Assembly (NCBI GenBank): GCA_937868035.1
Contig: CALMLK010000470.1
Span: 1 to 7,229 of the forward strand
DNA length: 7,229 nt
Direction: 5' to 3'
From: an uncultured Alphaproteobacteria bacterium
Lineage (GTDB): Bacteria > Pseudomonadota > Alphaproteobacteria > Rhizobiales > Aestuariivirgaceae
This document shows, piece after piece, positions 1-6,250 of the stretch. Under the pieces are notes generated by a model. The model did no database searches and was not told where the DNA came from. It saw only the letters and a program-made list of their open reading frames with translations. Both the position numbers and the translations under genes were made by a program. Every line of letters starts with the position of its first letter. Within the stretch, counting starts at the first letter, position 1.

Positions 1-2
1 CG

Positions 3-875
3 GCCTTGCCCCAGCTATGGGTGCAGTCCGGCAGCCGCGCCACGGTGGATGGCGCCGACCTCACCGACGCCCAGCCGTCCTTCGGCCAGAACAACCGTCC
101 GGTCGTGACCTTCCGCTTCAACCAGAAGGGCGCAGTGCGCTTCGGCAAGCTGACGGCGGAGAACGTCAACAAGCCCTTCGCCATCGTGCTCGACGGGGTG
201 GTGCAAAGCTCACCCGTGATCAACGAGCCGATCCTCGGAGGCTCCGGCCAGATTTCCGGCCAGTTCACGTCTGAGGAAACGGCAAACCTCGCCGTCGTTC
301 TGCGCTCCGGCGCCTTGCCAGCCAAGCTGGTGGTGGTGGAACAGCGCACCGTCGGCCCGAGCCTCGGTTCGGACTCGATCCGCGCCGGACTCATCGCCTC
401 GGCCGTGGGCCTCGCACTCGTCATCGTCTTCATGATCATCGCCTACGGGCTGTTCGGCGTCTTCGCCAACCTGGCGCTCATCATCAACCTGGTGATGCTG
501 GTGGCAGTGATGTCCTTCATGGGCTTCACGCTGACACTCCCGGGCATCGCCGGCATCGTGCTCACCATGGGCATGGCGGTCGACTCGAACGTCATCATCT
601 TCGAGCGCCAGCGCGAAGAATGGCGCAACGGCAGAAGCGCCATCAACTCGATCGAGACGGGTTTCAAGTCGGCATTCGGCACCATTATCGACTCGAACTT
701 CACGGCTCTCATTGCAGCACTTGTGCTGCTGGGCGTGGGCTCAGGCCCCGTGCGCGGCTTCGCCATCAGCCATGCCATCGGCATCATGACAACAATGTTT
801 ACGGCCTACACCGTGACGCGCCTCATCGTGGCGCTGTGGGTGCGCTGGGCCAAACCTAAAGAGGTTCCGCTCTGA
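3..875 (+). CDS. secD: SecD, protein translocase subunit (3' part; 5' end outside window)
   Basis: SecD is an RND-related inner-membrane protein. With SecF and SecYEG it uses the proton gradient to pull exported proteins to the periplasmic side. The frame is open from the left edge (first whole codon at 3), so this is the C-terminal part of a longer protein. About 290 residues are visible. They hold the end of the large periplasmic region, including a stretch around FAIVLDGVVQSSPVI typical of the SecD head, then a run of hydrophobic segments from about residue 127 to the C-terminus. The signature GMAVDSNVIIFER lies at visible residues 189-201. Its Asp (visible residue 193) corresponds to the transmembrane-4 Asp needed for proton-coupled movement (Asp519 in E. 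coli). The TTG at position 6 is not the true start. secF begins 16 bases after the stop, so the two are probably cotranscribed. Confidence 0.96.
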   Translation, partial: ALPQLWVQSGSRATVDGADLTDAQPSFGQNNRPVVTFRFNQKGAVRFGKLTAENVNKPFAIVLDGVVQSSPVINEPILGGSGQISGQFTSEETANLAVVLRSGALPAKLVVVEQRTVGPSLGSDSIRAGLIASAVGLALVIVFMIIAYGLFGVFANLALIINLVMLVAVMSFMGFTLTLPGIAGIVLTMGMAVDSNVIIFERQREEWRNGRSAINSIETGFKSAFGTIIDSNFTALIAALVLLGVGSGPVRGFAISHAIGIMTTMFTAYTVTRLIVALWVRWAKPKEVPL

Positions 876-891
876 GAGCGGGGATCACGCC

Positions 892-1830
892 ATGTACAGA
901 CCAATCCGCTTCATCCCCGACGACACCAAGATCCACTTCATGCGGCTCAGCCGCTTCGGCTTCTTCGTGTCCGGACTTCTCTGCCTCGCCTCGGTGCTGC
1001 TCTTCATCTTCGTCGGGCTGAACTTCGGCGTCGATTTCAAGGGCGGCACGAACGTGATCGTGCGCCCGCCGGCCGCCACCGAAATCAACACCTTGCGCAC
1101 CAAGGTGGAGGAACTCGGCTTCCAAGGCGCGGAGTTGCAGAACTTCGGCGCCCAGGGTGACATCCTCATCCGCCTCCCCATCGTGGAAGGCGGCGACAAG
1201 GCCCAGCATGATGCCGTGGAACAACTGAAGGCCGGATTGGGCAGCGGCATTGAATACCTTTCGGTCGACTCGGTCGGCCCCAAGGTCTCCGGCGAACTCA
1301 CCCAGCAGGGCATCCTCGCCGTGGTCGTCGCCATCCTATTCATCCTCGGCTATGTGTGGCTGCGCTTCGAATGGCAATTCGCCGTTGGCGCCGTGGTCTC
1401 GCTGCTCCACGACGTGCTGCTGACCATCGGGCTCTTCTGCCTGCTGCGCATCGAGTTCAACCTTTCCACCATCGCCGCCATTCTCACGATCATCGGTTAT
1501 TCGCTGAACGACACGGTCGTGGTGTTCGACCGCATCCGCGAGTATCTGCGCAAATACAAGGCCATGGGTCTGGCCGACCTCATCGACTTCTCCATGAACT
1601 CGGTGCTGCCGCGCACGATCCTCACCTCCGTCACCACCATGCTGGCCCTGATCGCGCTCTACACGTTCGGCGGCGAAGTGCTCTCCAACTTCACCTTCAC
1701 GATGATCTGGGGTGTCGTCGTCGGCACCTATTCGTCGATCTTCGTGGCCTCGCCCGTGATGATCCTGCTCGGCTCCAAGCGCGACTGGACCACTGACGTG
1801 GCGAAGCAGGCCGCCAGCGCGCGGCCGTGA
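892..1830 (+). CDS. secF: SecF, protein translocase subunit
   Basis: SecF is the partner of SecD in the auxiliary Sec translocase complex of the inner membrane. The 312-residue length is normal for the family. A first membrane segment lies at about residues 21-43, followed by the conserved GVDFKGGTNV (46-55), a periplasmic domain to about 135, then five further hydrophobic segments. The key residues of the proton path are present: Asp207 in GYSLNDTVVVFDR and Arg241 in LPRTILTS. They are 34 residues apart, the same spacing as Asp213 and Arg247 of E. coli SecF. The ATG start at 892 gives the expected short N-terminus ending in FIPDDTKIHFMR. The ribosome site is only moderate (GGGGA at about 880-884). 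The stop overlaps the start of the next gene by four bases, indicating translational coupling. Confidence 0.97.
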   Translation: MYRPIRFIPDDTKIHFMRLSRFGFFVSGLLCLASVLLFIFVGLNFGVDFKGGTNVIVRPPAATEINTLRTKVEELGFQGAELQNFGAQGDILIRLPIVEGGDKAQHDAVEQLKAGLGSGIEYLSVDSVGPKVSGELTQQGILAVVVAILFILGYVWLRFEWQFAVGAVVSLLHDVLLTIGLFCLLRIEFNLSTIAAILTIIGYSLNDTVVVFDRIREYLRKYKAMGLADLIDFSMNSVLPRTILTSVTTMLALIALYTFGGEVLSNFTFTMIWGVVVGTYSSIFVASPVMILLGSKRDWTTDVAKQAASARP

Positions 1831-2228
1831 CCGGGGCGGCGGAGAACGCCGGCAAATTCCTGCCGCAAGTCGCGCCGATCGAACAGTTCGGCGCGGGTGG
1901 CTTCCGCTTCGCCGGCATGTCCCACCAGGGCGCGCTGATGGTGCTGCCCAGCGGCATGCGCGCCTGGCGTCCCGTTCTCACGGCTGACATTTCGGCGGAG
2001 GATTTCGCTGCGGTGAATGCCGAGCGGCAGGACATTGATTTCCTCATCATCGGAACAGGCGAGACCTTGCAGCGCCTGCCGCCCGCCGTGCAGGCACTGC
2101 TGAAAGGCTGGGGCATCGCCTTTGAGGTGATGGCGACGTCATCGGCCGTGCATGTCTACAACGTCGTTGTGGCCGAGCGCCGCCGCGTCGCTGCAGTGCT
2201 CCTCGCCGTGGGGGAAGCCAATGCTTGA
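1827..2228 (+). CDS. Mth938/DUF498-domain protein, NDUFAF3-like
   Basis: A soluble 133-residue protein of the Mth938 (DUF498) fold, the family that contains the human complex I assembly factor NDUFAF3. No enzymatic activity is established for the family. The visible signature is FLIIGTGET at residues 72-80, followed by a C-terminal block with TSSAVHVYNVVVAERRRVAA (104-123). That block matches the conserved pattern of an aromatic-Asn pair plus an Arg-rich turn before a final hydrophobic strand. The GTG start at 1827 overlaps the secF stop (GTGA), and the first in-frame ATG (about 1917) would cut off the N-terminal strand, so GTG is preferred. There is no good ribosome site, consistent with coupling to secF. 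The downstream gene starts inside this one, eight bases before its end. A role in complex I or membrane-protein assembly is inference from homology and neighbours. Confidence 0.88.
   Translation: MTGAAENAGKFLPQVAPIEQFGAGGFRFAGMSHQGALMVLPSGMRAWRPVLTADISAEDFAAVNAERQDIDFLIIGTGETLQRLPPAVQALLKGWGIAFEVMATSSAVHVYNVVVAERRRVAAVLLAVGEANA
2211..2217 (+). promoter_or_regulatory. Ribosome binding site setting the start at 2221
   Basis: GGGGAAG lies inside the end of the Mth938-family gene, three bases before the ATG at 2221. It supports that ATG rather than the upstream in-frame ATG at 2152. The spacing is shorter than ideal, so coupling to the upstream gene may also help initiation. Confidence 0.5.
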
Positions 2229-2982
2229 TCCCGCCCCACAGGATGCTTTCGCCGCTTGCCGCGAAACCGTGCGCCTCGGGGACAAGGACCGCTATCTGGC
2301 GCTGCTTTTCGCCCCGGAGTCGCTGCAGCCGCCGCTCTTCGCGATTGCGGCTTTCGCCACGGAACTGGCCCGCATCCCGTCACTGGTGAGCGAGTCACCC
2401 ATCGGCGAAATCCGCCTGCAATGGTGGGCCGATACGCTGGCGGCAATGGAGAGCGGCGAGGGCGGCTCGCATCCCGTGGCGCAGGCTCTCGCGGAGACCG
2501 TTGCCGCCAACTCGCTCCCACTGGCATCCTTGAGCGCCATGGTGGAGGCCCGCCGCTTCGATCTCTACGCCGACGTGATGCCGGATATCGCAAGCGTGGA
2601 GGCCTATTTCGGCGAAACGCAATCGGCGCTCATCCAGTTGTCCTGCATGGTGATCGATCAGACAGCCGCTCCGAAGGCCGCCAGCGCGGCAGGGTTCGCG
2701 GGCGTGGCACTCGGTCTCGCGCGCACGCTTGCCCTCTCGCCCCGCAGCGAACGCTGGCAGCCGCCGGGGAAGACCCGAGACGACATGCTGGCGCTTGCCA
2801 ACACGCGGTTCGAAGAGGCGCGCACCGCATTGAAGGACGTGCCGAAACAACTGCTGCCCGGCTTCCTGCCCGCAGCGGTCACGCCGCTCTACAGTGATGC
2901 AGCCCGGGCCGGACGGCGCGACGTTCCACAATGGCGCCGCCAATGGCGTATCTGGCGCGCGGCGCGGTCGGAGATGATCTAG
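2221..2982 (+). CDS. Squalene/phytoene-synthase-fold protein, NDUFAF6-like, without synthase Asp motifs
   Basis: A 253-residue all-alpha protein of the squalene/phytoene synthase superfamily. True synthases carry two Asp-rich motifs that bind Mg2+ and prenyl diphosphate. Where the first (DDxxD-like) should be, this protein reads FATELARIPSLVSESPIGE (45-63), followed by IRLQWW (64-69). No second DxxxD motif is seen near GVALGLARTLAL (161-172). The first block resembles, from memory, the corresponding segment of human NDUFAF6, a complex I assembly factor of the same fold. Family features that remain are an N-terminal CRETVRLGDKDRYLALLF, the ARRFDLYADVM segment (110-120) and a long Y-x-G-x-T helix at about 129-145. 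ATG 2221 is preferred because it has a Shine-Dalgarno-like sequence and an eight-base overlap with the upstream gene. Automated tools may call this phytoene synthase; carotenoid or hopanoid synthesis looks unlikely here. Confidence 0.85.
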   Translation: MLDPAPQDAFAACRETVRLGDKDRYLALLFAPESLQPPLFAIAAFATELARIPSLVSESPIGEIRLQWWADTLAAMESGEGGSHPVAQALAETVAANSLPLASLSAMVEARRFDLYADVMPDIASVEAYFGETQSALIQLSCMVIDQTAAPKAASAAGFAGVALGLARTLALSPRSERWQPPGKTRDDMLALANTRFEEARTALKDVPKQLLPGFLPAAVTPLYSDAARAGRRDVPQWRRQWRIWRAARSEMI

Positions 2983-2985
2983 AAA

Positions 2986-3321
2986 TCAGTTGGCGCGGCT
3001 ATCCCGCAGGCGATAGAGGCCGCGCGACTTGTCGTAGCTCTGGAAATAATCCTGAACCTGCGGGTGACGCACCGGAACTTGCGTCTCGTCGGCTTGCAGA
3101 TTCTGCTCGGACACATAGGCCACGTATTCCGAATCTTCATTTTCGGCCAGCAGGTGATAGAAGGGTTGGTCCTTGCGCGGGCGCGCTTCCACCGGGATGG
3201 CGTTGTACCATTCCTCGGTGTTGTTGAAGGTCGGATCCACGTCGAAGATGACGCCACGAAAATCAAAGAGGCGATGCTTGACGATCTGTCCGATTCCGAA
3301 CTTTGCCGTCGGGAGTTCCAT
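2986..3321 (-). CDS. hspQ: HspQ / YccV-type hemimethylated-DNA-binding-domain protein
   Basis: A 111-residue protein of the HspQ (YccV) family. In E. coli this is a small heat-shock-induced protein that binds hemimethylated oriC DNA and acts as a specificity-enhancing factor for the Lon protease. The N-terminal block AKFGIGQIVKHRLFDFRGVI (6-25) and the following DVDP (27-30) match the family closely, as do the PFYHLLAE segment (53-60) and YVAYVSEQNL (66-75). The tail after about residue 88 is rich in charged and aromatic residues and is less conserved. The start is placed at the ATG at 3321 because the family begins within a few residues of KFGIGQ. A start further upstream (3378) would add 19 unrelated residues. 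The initiation site is weak (AAGG three bases before ATG). It lies 79 bases behind the hydroxylase gene and converges on the secDF cluster with a 3-base gap. Confidence 0.9.
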   Translation of the reverse strand: MELPTAKFGIGQIVKHRLFDFRGVIFDVDPTFNNTEEWYNAIPVEARPRKDQPFYHLLAENEDSEYVAYVSEQNLQADETQVPVRHPQVQDYFQSYDKSRGLYRLRDSRAN

Positions 3322-3382
3322 GCGCCTTGATTGCCAAGGACGCCGCGCAATGGCAAGGGGCACAAAAGTGAAACGCATTGTG

Positions 3383-3396
3383 GCCGGGGAACCGGC
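3383..3396 (-). other. Short hairpin after the hydroxylase stop codon
   Basis: A GCCGG-GGAA-CCGGC inverted repeat (5-bp stem, 4-base loop) lies four bases beyond the hydroxylase stop. It is followed by a weaker CACAA/TTGTG pairing at 3361-3382 on the way to hspQ. There is no clean T run right after the stem, so it may at most attenuate read-through into hspQ. I do not call it an intrinsic terminator. Confidence 0.3.
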
Positions 3397-3400
3397 GGCG

Positions 3401-4585
3401 CTATCCGCGCATGGCGTAGGGCAGGTTGCTGGAGGGCGCGAGGCCCTGGCGCATCACCAATTGCCGCAGCGGCGGGAAGGCCGAGATAGCTGACAGTGCA
3501 CCGACACGCATCAGGTCCAGCGGCAGGAATTCCGCCAGCATGGACGTGTTCATGGCTGAGATGATGGCCTGCCGTTCGGTCACGTCGCGGCTGCGGCGGG
3601 CGTGATACTCCGTCATCGCGGCCCCCGAGCCGGCATCATCGTGACCCAGCACCACATCGATTGCGTGGCCAACGTCGCGCAGTGACATATTGAGGCCCTG
3701 TGCCCCAACCGGCGGGAAGGCATGGGCTGTCTCGCCCGTGAGCATGGTACGGTTCGCCGCGAACTGCCGGGCGCGCAAGCCCCGCATGGGGAAAGCCTTG
3801 GGTGGCGTCACACCACTGATGAGCCCCAGCGTGCCCCGGGTCACCAACTGGATCTCCATGGCGAGTTCCTGTCCCGTGCGGAACAGGAGGCTTTCGATGA
3901 TGGGTGGCGCGCCCATCCAGACGAGGCTGGAGGCATTGCCCGGCAGCGGCACGGTGGTGAAAGCGCCGCCAGGCCGGTGCCGCTCCGTCGAGACGCCGTG
4001 ATGAGGACCCGAATGCTGGAATGTGGTGACAAGGGCGGACTGGTCGAACGACCAGCGGTCCACATTGATGCCGGCAGCCTTGCGCAGCAGCGACTCGATG
4101 CCATCCGCCGCGATCAGCACCTCGCCGTAATAGCGCGCTCCCGATGCCGTATCGACGGCGGCGACAGCCCCGAGGTTCTCGGCCGCGGTCACTGTATCGG
4201 CGATGATCTCCACGCCCGCCTGCTGCGCCGCGTTGCGGAGTTCGACGGTGAGCGCCCCCAGCGGGATGTTCCAGCCGAAGGCGTCGAGCCCAACTTCAGC
4301 GGCGGAGAAGGTGAGGCGCGGCGCACTGACGAGGTTGCCCATGTCATCGATGATGTCGAGATGGAGCAGGGGCGAAGACACGAACGAGAGCGAACCCGGC
4401 CACACGCCAATGCGATTCAGCAGGCGCAGCGAGGGTTCCATCAGCGCCACGGTGCGCGGGTCTGGCCCCGCCTCAGGTGCTATGAGCAGCGTGGAAATGC
4501 CCTCGCGGGCCGAGAGCGTGGCGGCGGCGAGACCGGCGGGGCCTCCGCCGACAACAATCACACGCGCAGTCAGTGTTTCACTCAT
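3401..4585 (-). CDS. UbiH/UbiF/COQ6-family FAD-dependent hydroxylase (ubiquinone biosynthesis)
   Basis: A 394-residue class A flavoprotein monooxygenase of the UbiH/UbiF/COQ6 family. These enzymes use FAD, NAD(P)H and O2 to hydroxylate the aromatic ring of ubiquinone precursors at the inner face of the membrane. The dinucleotide-binding GGGPAG is at 13-18 and the family PDPRTVALM at 41-49. The DG motif (AADGIESLLR) is at 159-168, and the second FAD motif is in LTGETAHAFPPVGAQGLNMS (282-301). The usual GD of that last motif is GE here (284-285). I cannot tell from sequence which ring position it hydroxylates; alphaproteobacteria use several paralogues (UbiH, UbiF, UbiL, UbiM), so no symbol is given. 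The start at 4585 is chosen over one at 4678 because the GxGxxG strand should begin within about 10 residues and a GAGGG site precedes it. It lies 8 bases behind the GST gene, very likely in the same operon. Confidence 0.92.
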   Translation of the reverse strand: MSETLTARVIVVGGGPAGLAAATLSAREGISTLLIAPEAGPDPRTVALMEPSLRLLNRIGVWPGSLSFVSSPLLHLDIIDDMGNLVSAPRLTFSAAEVGLDAFGWNIPLGALTVELRNAAQQAGVEIIADTVTAAENLGAVAAVDTASGARYYGEVLIAADGIESLLRKAAGINVDRWSFDQSALVTTFQHSGPHHGVSTERHRPGGAFTTVPLPGNASSLVWMGAPPIIESLLFRTGQELAMEIQLVTRGTLGLISGVTPPKAFPMRGLRARQFAANRTMLTGETAHAFPPVGAQGLNMSLRDVGHAIDVVLGHDDAGSGAAMTEYHARRSRDVTERQAIISAMNTSMLAEFLPLDLMRVGALSAISAFPPLRQLVMRQGLAPSSNLPYAMRG

Positions 4586-4590
4586 GTCTA

Positions 4591-4595
4591 CCCTC
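4591..4595 (-). promoter_or_regulatory. Ribosome binding site of the hydroxylase, fused to the GST stop codon
   Basis: On the minus strand GAGGG lies five bases before the hydroxylase ATG at 4585. Its first two bases are the last two of the TGA stop of the upstream GST gene (TGAGGG). This fixes the start codon and suggests termination-reinitiation coupling of the two genes. Confidence 0.65.
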
Positions 4596-5202
4596 AGGCC
4601 AACGCCCAGGCCTTCATGCTGTCGCGCGGTGCAAAGCGCGCCTCGAATTCGGCGAGCTTCGGAAAATGGTTGCGCCACGCCAGCGCGCCGTGGCGGAAAT
4701 CAACATAGCCCAGCATGCAGGCCGTGCAGATGCTGCCCACTGTCACAGCGGCCAGCGTGTCCAGCCAGTTCTGCTCAAGATCGGAAAGGGTGTCGAGGAC
4801 GCGCTGCCGCTGGCGGTCGTGGAATTCAGGCCAGCGCTTGTCTTCCGGCCGCACCGCCTGCTCGTAGCGGAGGCTCACGGCGGCGTCGGCGGCACCTTGC
4901 GCCGTTGCCTGCAGGGTGAGGATGCGGAATCGCTTCACACCCTCATGCGGTAGAAGTTCGGTGCGGCCGCTTACATGCACGAGGTATTCCATGATCACCC
5001 GGCTGTCGTGAATTCCTGCACCGTGATCCGTCTCCAGCACAGGCACCTTGGCGATGGGGGAGAGTCGCCGCAGGTCCGCGTTCACTTCCTGCGGTTTCAC
5101 GCTGGTCTTGACGTATTCGACCTTGTCCTTGAGGCCAGCCTCATGCGCCGTCACAAGGCACATGCGCACAAAAGGGGAGTTGATATCGCCGTAGATCTTC
5201 AT
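4594..5202 (-). CDS. Glutathione S-transferase family protein, YibF-like
   Basis: A cytosolic protein of 202 residues, the usual size for a bacterial GST. The thioredoxin-fold N-terminal domain starts MKIYGDINSPFVRMC. The Ser9-Pro-Phe-Val-Arg set resembles E. coli YibF and related GSTs in which Ser, not Cys or Tyr, may contact glutathione. The KVPVL segment (52-56) holds the cis-Pro of the fold, and DSRVIMEYL (66-74) is the glutathione gamma-glutamyl contact region. From about residue 88 on, an all-helical C-terminal domain follows, with a family-like block near VGSICTACMLGYVDFR (155-170). The substrate is unknown. Being first in an operon with a ubiquinone-type hydroxylase hints at quinone or redox metabolism, but that is guesswork. 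The ATG at 5202 has no strong Shine-Dalgarno sequence. The promoter-like pair at 5241-5269 is 39 bases or more upstream. Confidence 0.92.
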   Translation of the reverse strand: MKIYGDINSPFVRMCLVTAHEAGLKDKVEYVKTSVKPQEVNADLRRLSPIAKVPVLETDHGAGIHDSRVIMEYLVHVSGRTELLPHEGVKRFRILTLQATAQGAADAAVSLRYEQAVRPEDKRWPEFHDRQRQRVLDTLSDLEQNWLDTLAAVTVGSICTACMLGYVDFRHGALAWRNHFPKLAEFEARFAPRDSMKAWALA

Positions 5203-5240
5203 TCGTAATCGCCATTCTGCTGGAGTTGCGCTTCCCCTGA

Positions 5241-5269
5241 ATTGAAGGTCAGCCCTCGGCCCTTGTCAA
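5241..5269 (-). promoter_or_regulatory. Sigma70-type promoter of the GST-hydroxylase operon
   Basis: On the minus strand a perfect -35 hexamer TTGACA (5269-5264) is followed by a 17-base spacer and TTCAAT (5246-5241). TTCAAT shares four of six bases with TATAAT. Transcription would start near 5234, giving a leader of about 30 bases. A second TTGACC further upstream (around 5302-5297) has no matching -10. Confidence 0.6.
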
Positions 5270-5296
5270 AGAAAAAGGCAGGACCATACCCACTAC

Positions 5297-5333
5297 GGGT
5301 CAACAGACGTCAGGGACCATCAGGCGTCGACCC
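5297..5333. repeat. Imperfect inverted repeat upstream of the GST promoter
   Basis: On the plus strand GGGTC (5297-5301) and GACG (5306-5309) pair with CGTC (5325-5328) and GACCC (5329-5333). This gives nine pairs with an AACA bulge and a 15-base loop that contains TCAGG twice. It lies 28 bases upstream of the -35 element, where an activator or other regulator site could sit. No T run follows on either strand. Confidence 0.35.
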
Positions 5334-5353
5334 ACTGGGGTTGCCACAATACT

Positions 5354-5394
5354 GGATGCCATGATGGGTGGCGGCAATGACGCCCCGGCATCAG
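5354..5394 (-). other. Nested hairpin downstream of lexA, possible transcript end structure
   Basis: GATGCC (5355-5360) pairs with GGCATC (5387-5392). Inside it, GGCG (5370-5373) pairs with CGCC (5381-5384), with further GG/CC pairs between, so the 3' arm on the plus strand is continuous while the 5' arm is bulged. In the lexA transcript it would lie 77 bases or more after the stop. There is no U tract, so a rho-independent terminator is not supported. Confidence 0.3.
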
Positions 5395-5470
5395 CTCACG
5401 CGATCGCAACGGGATGCGACAGGAGAACACGGCCGCAAATATAGGGACGCCGAAGCGGAACGCCGCAATC

Positions 5471-6190
5471 TCAGTACTTGCGCAGCAGTCCCACGAGCTT
5501 GCCCTGCACACGCACGCGGTCCGGTCCGAAGATGCGCGTCTCGTAGGCGGGGTTGGCCGCTTCCAGCGCCACGGAATCGCCCTTCTTGCGCAGGCGCTTC
5601 AGCGTGGCTTCCTCATCATCAACCAATGCGACAACGATATCGCCGTTCATGGCCGTTTCGCCCTTGCGGATCAAAACCGTATCGCCGTCGAAAATGCCGG
5701 CATCGATCATGGAGTCACCCTTGACCTCAAGTGCATAGTGCTCACCATTGCCCAGCATGTCTGGCGGGATCGGAATGTTGGCGGAATGATCCTGGATGGC
5801 GGCAATGGGAACACCAGCCGCGATTCGCCCCATCATCGGCACGACCACGTTGGCATTGGCTGCCGCTGGGGCAGGCTGGCGGTCGTTGGCGGAAGGCAGG
5901 GTGCGCACCTTGCCAAGCGTTCCATCAATGACATTGGGCTTGAAGGTGCCCTTCTTGGCAACCGCAGGATTGTAGGCATCCGGCAGCTTGAGCACTTCCA
6001 GAGCGCGGGCCCGGTTCGGCATGCGGCGGATGAAGCCGCGCTCCTCCAACGCCACGATGAGGCGGTGCACACCTGATTTGGACTGCAGGTCGAGCGCCTC
6101 CTTCATTTCCTCGAAGGACGGGGGAACCCCTTCTTCCTTCATGCGCTCGTTGATGAACAAAAGAAGCTCAAGTTGTTTGCGGGTGAGCAT
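5471..6190 (-). CDS. lexA: LexA, SOS-response repressor
   Basis: LexA represses DNA-damage genes. On RecA-stimulated self-cleavage it falls apart and releases them. The 239-residue protein has an N-terminal winged helix (about 1-66), with the recognition helix region around [19 protein letters not shown] (36-54). A long Ala/Pro/Asn-rich linker reaches to about 113, and an S24-type protease domain completes it. The cleavage bond is Ala125-Gly126 in [11 protein letters not shown]. The catalytic Ser160 lies in [15 protein letters not shown] and the catalytic Lys198 in ATLKRL. The longer linker than in the 202-residue E. coli protein is usual for alphaproteobacterial LexA. The ATG at 6190 has a strong GGAGGG site. 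A perfect alphaproteobacterial SOS box upstream indicates autoregulation. moeA lies upstream in the same direction, 120 bases away. Confidence 0.98.
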   Translation of the reverse strand: MLTRKQLELLLFINERMKEEGVPPSFEEMKEALDLQSKSGVHRLIVALEERGFIRRMPNRARALEVLKLPDAYNPAVAKKGTFKPNVIDGTLGKVRTLPSANDRQPAPAAANANVVVPMMGRIAAGVPIAAIQDHSANIPIPPDMLGNGEHYALEVKGDSMIDAGIFDGDTVLIRKGETAMNGDIVVALVDDEEATLKRLRKKGDSVALEAANPAYETRIFGPDRVRVQGKLVGLLRKY

Positions 6191-6196
6191 TTTGCG

Positions 6197-6202
6197 CCCT
6201 CC
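6197..6202 (-). promoter_or_regulatory. lexA ribosome binding site
   Basis: GGAGGG on the minus strand, six bases before the lexA ATG. It is one of the strongest Shine-Dalgarno matches in the window and fixes the start. Confidence 0.8.
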
Positions 6203-6216
6203 AGATCAGGCAGATT

Positions 6217-6250
6217 CGGAACATTACCGCAACATAAGTACCATGTTCCG
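6217..6250. repeat. Inverted repeat CGGAACAT / ATGTTCCG in the lexA regulatory region
   Basis: CGGAACAT (6217-6224) and its exact reverse complement ATGTTCCG (6243-6250) flank an 18-base spacer. Each arm contains one GAAC/GTTC half-site of the alphaproteobacterial LexA operator, in opposite orientation. It could be a dyad operator or a hairpin in the lexA leader RNA, depending on the transcription start. Confidence 0.6.
6219..6233 (-). promoter_or_regulatory. Possible second LexA site (one mismatch)
   Basis: Read on the minus strand this is GTTG-CGGTAAT-GTTC, one base off GTTC-N7-GTTC. It lies between the perfect SOS box and the lexA start. A chance match is possible. Confidence 0.35.

Larger units (their letters stand above)
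5203..5470. other. Gene-free interval between lexA and the GST gene
   Basis: 268 bases without a credible gene. It contains the GST promoter (5241-5269) and two imperfect inverted repeats (5297-5333 and 5354-5394). A 63-codon open frame crossing from lexA (5320-5511, minus) has no family features and looks like chance. In many rhizobia, from memory, comEC follows lexA; nothing like it is seen here. Confidence 0.7.

Noticed and set aside
2152..2220. Upstream start for the NDUFAF6-like gene
   Set aside because: It would add 23 residues encoded entirely within the preceding gene. The ATG at 2221 has a GGGGAAG site and gives the family's usual N-terminus.
2221..2982. Carotenoid or hopanoid synthesis gene
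   Set aside because: The fold fits, but both Asp-rich motifs are missing and no other isoprenoid genes are nearby.
3383..3396. Intrinsic terminator after the hydroxylase gene
   Set aside because: The stem is only 5 bp and no T run follows directly, so read-through into hspQ cannot be excluded.
3722..4708. Long plus-strand open frame (328 codons) opposite the Ubi-type hydroxylase
   Set aside because: Its translation is rich in Arg, Gly and His with no family features. It is a codon-bias shadow of the clear flavoprotein gene on the minus strand.
5320..5511. Minus-strand frame of 63 codons crossing the 3' end of lexA
   Set aside because: It overlaps lexA out of frame and has no Shine-Dalgarno sequence or homology signal. 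The sequence rich in Cys, Arg and Trp looks like chance.
5414..6076. Plus-strand open frame of 220 codons opposite lexA
   Set aside because: It lies antisense to an unmistakable LexA with all catalytic residues. The predicted protein has no recognisable domain or ribosome site.
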